DNA of 64,000 nucleotides from Flavobacteriales bacterium. GTDB taxonomy: Bacteria > Bacteroidota > Bacteroidia > Flavobacteriales_E > Vicingaceae. The stretch is taken from assembly GCA_020435335.1 (NCBI GenBank), contig JAGQZT010000096.1:1-64000 (forward strand), written 5' to 3'. Under the pieces are notes generated by a model. That model was not told where the DNA came from. It worked only from the letters and a program-made list of their open reading frames with translations, and did not search any database. Both the position numbers and the translations under genes were made by a program. Position 1 is the first letter of the stretch; each line of letters begins with the position of its first letter. Shown here in pieces: positions 1 through 6,846 of this stretch.

Positions 1-36
1 GAAATAAAACGCTACGGGGGGATAAACTTCACTCAT
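1..36 (-). CDS. Phage-tail-like protein, partial (N-terminus only)
   Basis: An ATG at 36-34 opens a frame that runs off the left edge and encodes MSEVYPPVAFYF. A Tyr-Pro-Pro-Val-x-Phe-x-Phe start is typical of the tube-like tail proteins (T4 gp19 / Pvc1-Pvc5 relatives) found in tandem in extracellular contractile injection loci, and the ATG lies two bases after the stop of the upstream tube gene. That makes a second tube or tube-initiator protein the likely identity. Only twelve residues are visible, so the family call is an inference from motif and context. Confidence 0.55.
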   Translation of the reverse strand, partial: MSEVYPPVAFYF

Positions 37-38
37 GA

Positions 39-500
39 TTATGCATTCGCAATGGTTAATCCTTCATGAGCTAATTCCAGGGTTTCAATCGCTACCTCAT
101 TGGCATCCGATTTCAAATCCGGGCTGGAAATTTTGGTCGGCCAGGCATTGGTTAATGTCCATGTCATGGTCGGGCTTCCCTTTTCGTCCAGCAACTGGAT
201 GGTAACTGTTTCCCTTTTAATGGTATTCATCTTAATGGCATCATACCATTTAAAGAAGTTGTTGTCTTTTACGAATACACCTTTTTTCAGGGTAACATTT
301 CCTGTTTTAGTGATTCCCGGCATTTTGATCGTAGAAAATTGTTTACTATCTCCATGTCGGTATTCGATCGGTTGAGTTTCGGTTTCCAATCCTGAAATTT
401 CCTGAAATGAAACCGTATTATCCTGTGAGCCTAATTTAACCGTAAAGTAAAACTTTGGTAAGGGCCACACGTCATTTTGAGTTGAGCCATCTGCTGCCAT
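39..500 (-). CDS. eCIS/phage-tail tube protein (T4 gp19 / Pvc1-like)
   Basis: 153 residues. It would form the inner tube of a contractile injection particle, stacking as hexameric rings inside the sheath. The N-terminal LPKFYFTVKLG followed by FQEISGLETE and a mostly beta-strand sequence matches the short phage tail tube family seen in Photorhabdus virulence cassettes and related eCIS; the length is also typical. It lies 33 bases downstream of the sheath gene and two bases upstream of a further tail protein, so translation within one mRNA is expected. Family assignment is from recognised motifs and neighbourhood; self-assembly in this species is inferred. Confidence 0.85.
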   Translation of the reverse strand: MAADGSTQNDVWPLPKFYFTVKLGSQDNTVSFQEISGLETETQPIEYRHGDSKQFSTIKMPGITKTGNVTLKKGVFVKDNNFFKWYDAIKMNTIKRETVTIQLLDEKGSPTMTWTLTNAWPTKISSPDLKSDANEVAIETLELAHEGLTIANA

Positions 501-533
501 AATTATCTATTTTTTAAAATATTAAACATTTGA

Positions 534-2516
534 TTATCCTTTTTGCATTTCCTGTTGGAACGTAATTTCGATGAATTCTGCCGGGTGAGAAACAGCTACT
601 TTAACCGCCACTCTCATGATTCCGTTCAAGATGTCATCACCTGTCATGGTGCTTCCCAGACCAACACTTACAGAAAAAGCGTCTGCCGGTTTTGGTCCTA
701 CCAATCCGCCCTGATTCCATAATCCGGTCAGGAAGCTGCTGATCATGCTTTTTACATTGACCCATGTTCCTGCGTCATTCGGAGCAAAAACATACGCTTT
801 GGCAGCATCCTTTACCGACTGTTCAATGTAGATCAATGTTCTACGAACATTCACATAACGCCAGTCGTTCGAGTTTCCATCCAGGGTTCTTGCCCCCCAA
901 ACGAGGTTACCTCTTCCGGTAAAGGCTCTGATGGCACAAACCGCTTTTCCGTCAATCGGCATATTCAGGTCTTCCTGTGCAGCGTGATCGATCTTGATGG
1001 ATGGCATCACGGTACTTTGAATTCCGACATTGGCCGGAGCTACCCATACGCCTTCGTTGTTATCTACGGAAGTGTAGATTCCCGCCATACCGGCACTCGG
1101 GGCAATCAGGTTCATGTCTTTCATGATCGCACCTGTTAACAACTGGTAAGAGGTACTCAGGTTGGATAAAATCAGATCGGCTTTATCCAGGGTTGTTTGC
1201 TGTAAAGTCTGATCGGTGTTAAACGCGGACACGATCTTGGCCATGTTATCGTTATAAACCCCGTTCGGATCGGTAAACTCTACCTGAAGCATCTCGTTCA
1301 CCAACTGGTAAGAGTTCGGGTTGATGTTCTTGTATGAAATTTCGGAAGTTTGATAAACCGTTGTGTGCAACCAGGGATAATAAACCGCTGCGTAACTGTT
1401 GAACTTCGGATCCAATGGTTCTACACTGTTTCTGAATTGATCCACAGTGGATACTAACAAATTCGGTTCTGCAAAGCCTCCGGGTACATCCAAGATCGCC
1501 ACCCGGTTCATCATGTTTCCACAGTGGTTAATCATTTCGTTTTGGAGCGAATAGGCATTTTTAAATCGATCCTGATAGTATGTTTCCGTCGTATTATCCG
1601 TAACGTTTGAATCATAGATTTCTACCAGATCAGGAATTACCAGCATGGTTGGTTCCGTTTCTTTCTCCAACAACGTTAAAGCGTTCATGAAATCGGTGGT
1701 ATCGGTAATTGCTTTTTTGGAATAGTCATAAGTTCCGATGCTCATGATGTAGCAATCGCCCCCCCCGTTTTCGTAGAAGAACTTTACACTGCTGTACATT
1801 CTGTAGTTAATGGTAGTCGTTTCAATTTTATAAGCATAACCGCCTGTTGTAAAATCGGCATCGGCAGCAATGTTGTTCAGGGTGGTCTGAGCAGCCTTCA
1901 CTGCCGCAGCCAGGGAGCCATCCTGATCAGCAACGCCAGGAGGATTTGCTGCTGCTGCTGCGGTTTCTGCTGTGGTTAATGCCGTTTGAGCTGCAAGAAG
2001 GGCAGCAATGTTCGTATCCGCACTTACGGCTGTAATATTGGCTGCAACCTGCAGGTTGGTCAGTAACGCCTGATTGGCTGCTACGGCCGCTTTGGTCTGA
2101 GCTGTTGGAGCAGTCGTGTTTGCCGTTTGTGCAGCCTGTAAAGCTGTTGTTGCTGCGGTAACATCGGCAGCGGTAATGGTCGATGGATCTCCACCTGCCG
2201 ACTCAAAATCCTTTTTGGCTTTATCCAGCACTTTTTGGCTGTTGGCCAGTTGCTTGTTCAGGTCATCGAGTCGTGACGGAAGCACGTTCTTGGTTATTTT
2301 ATAGCTGACCTCCGGGGCAGTTGCTCCGTAAATCATTAAAAATTCGGCCAGGGAGGTTACCTTCACCGCTTTATTTAACAGGTTTTGCCCGTTAAATGTT
2401 GTTTGTGCTGTGTATCCGATAAATGCCGGAACGGCAGTTGGAACGGGTACGACAGCATTTCCAAAGGCATCCAGTTCCTGGATATAAACCCCCGGGGTTT
2501 TCATAGTTGTACTCAT
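534..2516 (-). CDS. eCIS contractile tail sheath protein with Ala-rich insertion
   Basis: 660 residues, clearly longer than usual for eCIS sheath proteins. The start MKTPGVYIQELDAFGN, then VPVPTAVPAFIGYT, is the hallmark N-terminus of the contractile sheath family. The C-terminal third (GKAVCAIRAFTGRGNLVWGARTLDG through WRYVNVRRTLIYIEQSVK) is the conserved sheath core, with the final beta strands that link neighbouring subunits. Between about residues 80 and 225 sits a low-complexity Ala/Thr/Gln segment with heptad-like spacing and short turns (AGGDPST, ANPPGVADQDG), probably a helical hairpin on the outside of the sheath. The reading frame is intact through it. Contraction of this protein would drive the tube into a target. 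Confidence 0.92.
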   Translation of the reverse strand: MSTTMKTPGVYIQELDAFGNAVVPVPTAVPAFIGYTAQTTFNGQNLLNKAVKVTSLAEFLMIYGATAPEVSYKITKNVLPSRLDDLNKQLANSQKVLDKAKKDFESAGGDPSTITAADVTAATTALQAAQTANTTAPTAQTKAAVAANQALLTNLQVAANITAVSADTNIAALLAAQTALTTAETAAAAANPPGVADQDGSLAAAVKAAQTTLNNIAADADFTTGGYAYKIETTTINYRMYSSVKFFYENGGGDCYIMSIGTYDYSKKAITDTTDFMNALTLLEKETEPTMLVIPDLVEIYDSNVTDNTTETYYQDRFKNAYSLQNEMINHCGNMMNRVAILDVPGGFAEPNLLVSTVDQFRNSVEPLDPKFNSYAAVYYPWLHTTVYQTSEISYKNINPNSYQLVNEMLQVEFTDPNGVYNDNMAKIVSAFNTDQTLQQTTLDKADLILSNLSTSYQLLTGAIMKDMNLIAPSAGMAGIYTSVDNNEGVWVAPANVGIQSTVMPSIKIDHAAQEDLNMPIDGKAVCAIRAFTGRGNLVWGARTLDGNSNDWRYVNVRRTLIYIEQSVKDAAKAYVFAPNDAGTWVNVKSMISSFLTGLWNQGGLVGPKPADAFSVSVGLGSTMTGDDILNGIMRVAVKVAVSHPAEFIEITFQQEMQKG

Positions 2517-2536
2517 AAATTTAATTTATTAAAAGG

Positions 2537-3571
2537 TTAAACATATACTATTGTTGAAGCGAAAAACGATCCCTCATTTTTCCCTTGATTATACTTGCTG
2601 ATTTGCTCCACATCGGGATTGGGCAACTTCAGCTCCATCTGTTTTTTCCTGTTGGAGAAATCGTTGGAATAAGTCACGGACAACAGCGGACTCTCTTCGA
2701 GCTGACGCTGCAACTGAAGTGGCTCGGCTGTTGTAAATACGGATGCTTCCTGCCCTCCGATCAGTACGGCCTGCTGCGGGCCATCATACGCTTCATTCGC
2801 AGGTCCGGCTATTTTCATAGCTTCCACCTGTATCTTTCTCGATGGCGGCACCACCACTTTGTATTCCCAGAATACCGATCGCGCATCAAAATCGATCGAG
2901 AAACTGAGGTTTCCCGGGTAGTTAGCTGCTATTTCAGTTATATTGAACCGCACAATGGCGATGCAATCGGGCCTCATGGCCTCATCACTCATGAAGAAGG
3001 TTTCCTGCAGGGTTTTATTCAGCCACAACTGATACACTCCGTCTTCGTATCCACTAAGGTTCAACAGGTAATTCTTAATCTGATTGCCATCCAGCGTAGC
3101 GCTCACCACTTCCTGATCATCTTTTTTGATCTGCAGCATGACCTCCGACTGAGGAAGCAGGATGTTGAACCGTTTAGGCTTGAAAGCAATCAGGTCTTCA
3201 CTCGTCACAAAATCAGCTTGCTGTAACGATTCCGGATCGGACGGATTCTTTCCGTTCCGGAAAAAATAATACTGATTCTCCTGAAGTACAGGCAGGTTTG
3301 TATAATGGAAGAACAAAGCATCATCCACCGTCAGTTGGAAATAAAGATCCGTCAGGCCTTTAAAATCAACAGGTACATTAAGCGATTGGTTACCGGGTGT
3401 TCCGGCGTACATGGAAAAGGTGTTTCGAACCTGATTGATGCGGAGCTGGTAGTTCTTCATGTACCGGCTTGTTGCCTGAAAAGGATATAAGCCAAAGGCC
3501 GTGCATACGCCATCCGGAAAGTACGTGTTGCTTACCGTTAAATCCATCCATTTTTGATAGCTTAAATTCAT
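2537..3571 (-). CDS. Uncharacterised eCIS-locus protein, 344 aa
   Basis: I do not recognise a family. The protein has no signal peptide or membrane helix, is rich in Tyr, Phe and Asn, and reads as mainly beta strands (for example FKGLTDLYFQLTVDDALFFHY and NLSFSIDFDARSVFWEYKVVVPPS). It begins MNLSYQKWMDLTVSNTYFPDG. It sits between the Pvc16-like gene (2-base gap) and the sheath gene (20-base gap), so it is made with structural components of the particle. Plausible roles are an adaptor, cap, tube plug or cargo-linked protein; nothing in the sequence decides between them. Confidence 0.75.
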   Translation of the reverse strand: MNLSYQKWMDLTVSNTYFPDGVCTAFGLYPFQATSRYMKNYQLRINQVRNTFSMYAGTPGNQSLNVPVDFKGLTDLYFQLTVDDALFFHYTNLPVLQENQYYFFRNGKNPSDPESLQQADFVTSEDLIAFKPKRFNILLPQSEVMLQIKKDDQEVVSATLDGNQIKNYLLNLSGYEDGVYQLWLNKTLQETFFMSDEAMRPDCIAIVRFNITEIAANYPGNLSFSIDFDARSVFWEYKVVVPPSRKIQVEAMKIAGPANEAYDGPQQAVLIGGQEASVFTTAEPLQLQRQLEESPLLSVTYSNDFSNRKKQMELKLPNPDVEQISKYNQGKNEGSFFASTIVYV

Positions 3572-3573
3572 CC

Positions 3574-4158
3574 TTAATTTGTTTTGGCTTGTGATGTGTT
3601 ATGCATACCTGATAATCCCGGAACCTCTTTGGTGATGAGATTTTCCCTGATGGTGATCATCCTTACTTTATACACAATCGACGGCACATATTTTGCCCCG
3701 ATCCCGCTCCAAATGTGACTAAGCTCGTTGATGGGCAAATTGAAAATCTCAAACGTCAGTTTTTCCAGAGGAGCCTGCATCGTCGGGTTCTTGTCCTTGG
3801 TGAAATACGTGTTGGCCTGAAACACACCGATCACGGTCGACAGCATTTTAAGCGCTTCCGTATAATTTCCCGAATCGTAGTTTGCAGAAACAAGCAGGTA
3901 CAAATTCAGAAAAACCGGAGGCGCAACTTTGCCGTAATTGTTGGCATTCCCCGACATGTAATTTCCTGAGGTATTCACGGTTGTTTCATGTTCGAGGTTG
4001 ATCACCGAAATCACCACTTTATTCTCGATATTTTCGGTAATACTGCCATCGGGATTAATCAGGCTGCTAACTACCACGCGATTATCATCGATACCAACAG
4101 CCATTTTGATCTCCTGGTTCAAAAAGTCCGATATGAATGTGAGTGCTTTTGAAATCAT
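3574..4158 (-). CDS. DUF4255 / Pvc16-like tail terminator (cap) protein
   Basis: 194 residues. The N-terminal pattern (MISKALTFISDFLNQEI, then VVISVINLEHETT and PPVFLNLYLLVSANY) and the later ALKMLSTVIGVFQ are characteristic of the DUF4255 / Pvc16 N-terminal family. These proteins cap the distal end of the tube and sheath in eCIS particles and R-type-like tails. Length fits the core domain without a large C-terminal extension. It follows the small membrane protein by four bases and precedes the 344-residue protein by two, so translation is probably coupled. The cap role is family knowledge, not visible directly. Confidence 0.85.
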   Translation of the reverse strand: MISKALTFISDFLNQEIKMAVGIDDNRVVVSSLINPDGSITENIENKVVISVINLEHETTVNTSGNYMSGNANNYGKVAPPVFLNLYLLVSANYDSGNYTEALKMLSTVIGVFQANTYFTKDKNPTMQAPLEKLTFEIFNLPINELSHIWSGIGAKYVPSIVYKVRMITIRENLITKEVPGLSGMHNTSQAKTN

Positions 4159-4162
4159 CCTG

Positions 4163-4492
4163 TTAACTTGTTGGTTTATTGGCCATTAAATTGATTGCTC
4201 CTACAACCGACCTGGTAAAATAAATCCCGGCCAGACTAACCGCATAGGCCCCGATAAAAACCGGTTTACCTTCAAGCAGCTTGGTTATCATGTGCATGAT
4301 ATTTTCATTCGCATAAGCATTAACCAGGTAGGTCAGGATCAGCGCAAGTGGGATTCCCAGTAGCAGCACGACCAACACCCATAAAAATTCTTTTGCAAAC
4401 AATTTTTTAATGGAAGCGAGCAGTTTTTTAAGCTTCCCTTCTTCTGCCGCCAAAGCGGCTTTATCCTTAGCTATTGCAGCACTGTTTATCAT
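4163..4492 (-). CDS. Small two-helix membrane protein of the eCIS locus
   Basis: 109 residues with no recognised family. Residues 1-36 form a charged amphipathic stretch with Lys pairs (KLKKLLASIKKLFAKEF). Two hydrophobic segments follow at about 38-57 and 76-98, separated by a short polar loop. The positive N-terminus suggests both ends face the cytoplasm. Its ATG overlaps the stop of the GH18 gene by four bases (ATGA), pointing to coupled translation and perhaps a joint complex. The basic helix resembles residues 56-72 of the GH18 protein. A role in anchoring the injection particle or supporting the GH18 protein is inference. Confidence 0.8.
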   Translation of the reverse strand: MINSAAIAKDKAALAAEEGKLKKLLASIKKLFAKEFLWVLVVLLLGIPLALILTYLVNAYANENIMHMITKLLEGKPVFIGAYAVSLAGIYFTRSVVGAINLMANKPTS

Positions 4493-6282
4493 GGCATATC
4501 TTTATTTACTTTATCCAAATATTTGTTAATGAAATAGATAGCAACTCCTCCGGCAATAAACCCTATGAGCAGTACTATGGACAGGTCATTAATAAGGTCC
4601 GTCCACCTTAAAATGACGACCAGAAAAACGAGCACGAAGCAGGCATAATAAATCCGGTATGCCGCATTACTGAAAAAGAACATCCTGGTATTGGGCTGGA
4701 ACATCGCTATAACCAGGCCTGCTCCTCCGAATAAGACCACAAAGCCCATAACAAACAAGAGTACCGTACGGTAATTGGTGATTTGCTGGAGCATGGCTTC
4801 TATGTCGGTGATTTTACTCCAGATGCCTGGTGTATTATCAGCAGGTTTCACTTTCCCGGTATCCTGATCAGTTGTATCGTTTCCAAACGTGCCAATGCCT
4901 TCCGTGGGTTTATAGTTTACTTTTGTGTTGGTCATGGTATTCGCTATTACTCTCCAGAAATCGTCGTAACCCTTATCGTATCCGAGCGCCCAGATTCCCA
5001 TCCCCTTTAACTTTTTGTATTTGATTAAATTCAGTTTGATGCTCAAGGTCGAATCATTATCAAACCAGCATTGCCTGTTGTATGTGCCGTCGTCTTCTAC
5101 AACGTAAGTACACCAGGCTGTTTGGCTCACCGTGTCGTATTGCACTGGAGCCAGTTTTCCCACCACCTTGGCCTGGATGTAATCGTAGGTTCTGTTACCG
5201 ACGAATTTTTTCACTTTCGCCCCTTTATCTGCCGATTCCGTATTCCACATCACGCCGTAATAGGGCAATGCCAGGATCAGCTTGGAAGAAGGCACTTTGT
5301 TGGCCAGGTAATAGTCAACGGAAAGCGTTAAATTGTATGGTTCCCAGGTCTTCCCGCTTTGCGAAAGCGCTGTTGGCCCCGCTACGTGACTGAAAGAACC
5401 GTAGTAACCATAACCCATGATCACGAAACGGTCCACGACCGGGATCAGCGCTTCAAAATCGAGGCATTCCGCCCAATCGACACTGGGAACCGTAATGTAG
5501 ACCTGATAGTTGGGATCGGTTTTCTTCAGTTCCTCACTCAGCAGACCGATGAATTTGGCGTAGGCCGAGCGCTGCCCTTGTGCTACTCCCTCAAAATCGA
5601 GGCAAACACCATTTGCCTTCCGTTCTTTCAGGAGTCTTTTAAGCTGTTTGATAAAATTCTTGATGGCGTTATCGTTATTCAGGAATTTCTTGTTATTCGA
5701 TTCCCCGAAATTGGTGATCGTTAGCAACACGTTGATGTGATGAGCCTGAGCCGAATCAATCATGGGTGTTGTGGTCCAGTTGTGGGTGGTATCGATCGAT
5801 CCGGTCGAAGGGCTCACATTACAGGAAAAATAAGCTATGGTACTAAGCAGGGAATAATTCAGATTCTTATACAAATCTGTTTCCCAATAGGGATACCAGC
5901 CGAACACCTCATATTTCAGTTCGAATTTTTTTGATGCTTCGTAAGCCTGTACTTTCAGGTTTAACTTTTCGTGATTGACGGTGTAGAGCGTATCGTTTTT
6001 CTGCTTGGCAATCTTATGCTCCTGGTGGATGAATTGCTTGGCCAGTTTAGCTGAATCGGAATGATGAAAGAACTTTCCAAACGATAAGAGTTTTTTGATC
6101 TTTGCCAGGTCTTTGGCTAAAGCCCCTTCTTTGGACTTTACCTGCTTAGCCTCGGCAGAAGCCGTTGATTGTTCATCCTTCTGGTTAGCATGAACAGCCA
6201 GACCCACCATCAAAAAAACGATCAATAAGACCGTATTTTTTAACAACTTAGAACTACAATAATAAAAACTGTTTTTTACCAT
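4489..6282 (-). CDS. Secreted GH18-fold protein with three C-terminal membrane helices
   Basis: 597 residues. A signal-peptide-like hydrophobic stretch lies at about 14-32, followed by a charged helical region to about 115. A glycoside hydrolase 18 domain spans roughly 122-445 (EVFGWYPYW; catalytic strand NGVCLDFEG with D229 and E231; MGYGYYG near 289-295; closing strand GIWALGYD at 429-436). Three membrane helices occur at about 506-527, 543-562 and 566-586. GH18 enzymes cleave chitin or, in the spore-lytic branch, peptidoglycan-like glycans. Export followed by the C-terminal helices would put the domain in the periplasm, held in the inner membrane. The usual DGxDxDxE motif has lost its first two Asp residues, but the catalytic Glu and adjacent Asp are kept. 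It is first in the eCIS operon behind its own promoter. Confidence 0.88.
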   Translation of the reverse strand: MVKNSFYYCSSKLLKNTVLLIVFLMVGLAVHANQKDEQSTASAEAKQVKSKEGALAKDLAKIKKLLSFGKFFHHSDSAKLAKQFIHQEHKIAKQKNDTLYTVNHEKLNLKVQAYEASKKFELKYEVFGWYPYWETDLYKNLNYSLLSTIAYFSCNVSPSTGSIDTTHNWTTTPMIDSAQAHHINVLLTITNFGESNNKKFLNNDNAIKNFIKQLKRLLKERKANGVCLDFEGVAQGQRSAYAKFIGLLSEELKKTDPNYQVYITVPSVDWAECLDFEALIPVVDRFVIMGYGYYGSFSHVAGPTALSQSGKTWEPYNLTLSVDYYLANKVPSSKLILALPYYGVMWNTESADKGAKVKKFVGNRTYDYIQAKVVGKLAPVQYDTVSQTAWCTYVVEDDGTYNRQCWFDNDSTLSIKLNLIKYKKLKGMGIWALGYDKGYDDFWRVIANTMTNTKVNYKPTEGIGTFGNDTTDQDTGKVKPADNTPGIWSKITDIEAMLQQITNYRTVLLFVMGFVVLFGGAGLVIAMFQPNTRMFFFSNAAYRIYYACFVLVFLVVILRWTDLINDLSIVLLIGFIAGGVAIYFINKYLDKVNKDMP

Positions 6283-6846
6283 TCAAATTTTAACCGAATT
6301 TCCTGTAACCAAATGTATGTTTATGGGAAAACTATTCAAATTTAACTTTTCAACACGATGTTAATCTACTTATTAACAACAGATTAAGTGTTTTTACTGA
6401 TTTTACAGATTCGAATAAATAAGTATAATTACTTATTTTAAAAACTAGTATTAATACACATTCAAAATACTCTAAACACCTATTTAGGATTTCAATTTTA
6501 AGCAATCAGATAACCTAATCAAATCTGACGATCCGGCCATACCAACCTTAAACCAATAGAAATAAGCGATTTACAAAAAGATACAGGATCAGTAGCAGAT
6601 TTAAACCCGGAATACAATTGCCGACCCTCCGCGGCATTTCAGCTTCAGAAGTGCATTGAAAGATGTTAAGAAGATATTAACTTACATTTCACCACCGATT
6701 ATCAAAATTCCATTCGACAAACCCCATAATTCCGGATTCCAGCTTCGTCTGCCCCGCGATAAAATTACCTCCCTACTTAACGTGATTGTTTCATTCCTCC
6801 GAGACAAACTACGAACATGGTTCGACTGTGCTCACCACAAAGCGCA
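6283..6846. other. AT-rich intergenic region upstream of the eCIS operon
   Basis: The only gap over 300 bases in the window. It holds the eCIS promoter at 6310-6340. I see no convincing ORF: the frames crossing 6656-6886 lack any family signature and overlap the end of the neighbouring phosphatase gene. No clear terminator hairpin for that gene and no tRNA-like or riboswitch-like fold stood out. It separates the injection locus from the envelope operon and may hold regulatory sites that cannot be named. Confidence 0.6.
6310..6340 (-). promoter_or_regulatory. Bacteroidota-type promoter for the eCIS operon
   Basis: Read on the minus strand, TTTG at 6340-6337 is followed after exactly 19 bases by TACATTTG at 6317-6310. 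This fits the Bacteroidota primary-sigma consensus TTTG-N19-TAnnTTTG. Transcription would begin near 6303, about 20 bases before the ATG at 6282. Of the promoters I checked in this window it is the only one matching both boxes and the spacing. Confidence 0.75.

Noticed and set aside
1840-2280. Possible frameshift or assembly error in the sheath gene
   Set aside because: The frame is open throughout, codon use is normal for Ala/Thr-rich sequence, and the conserved sheath parts on both sides are complete.
2116-2304. Plus-strand frame inside the sheath gene
   Set aside because: It is the reverse reading of the Ala-rich tract, which is biased toward open frames on the other strand; no signal or family motif.
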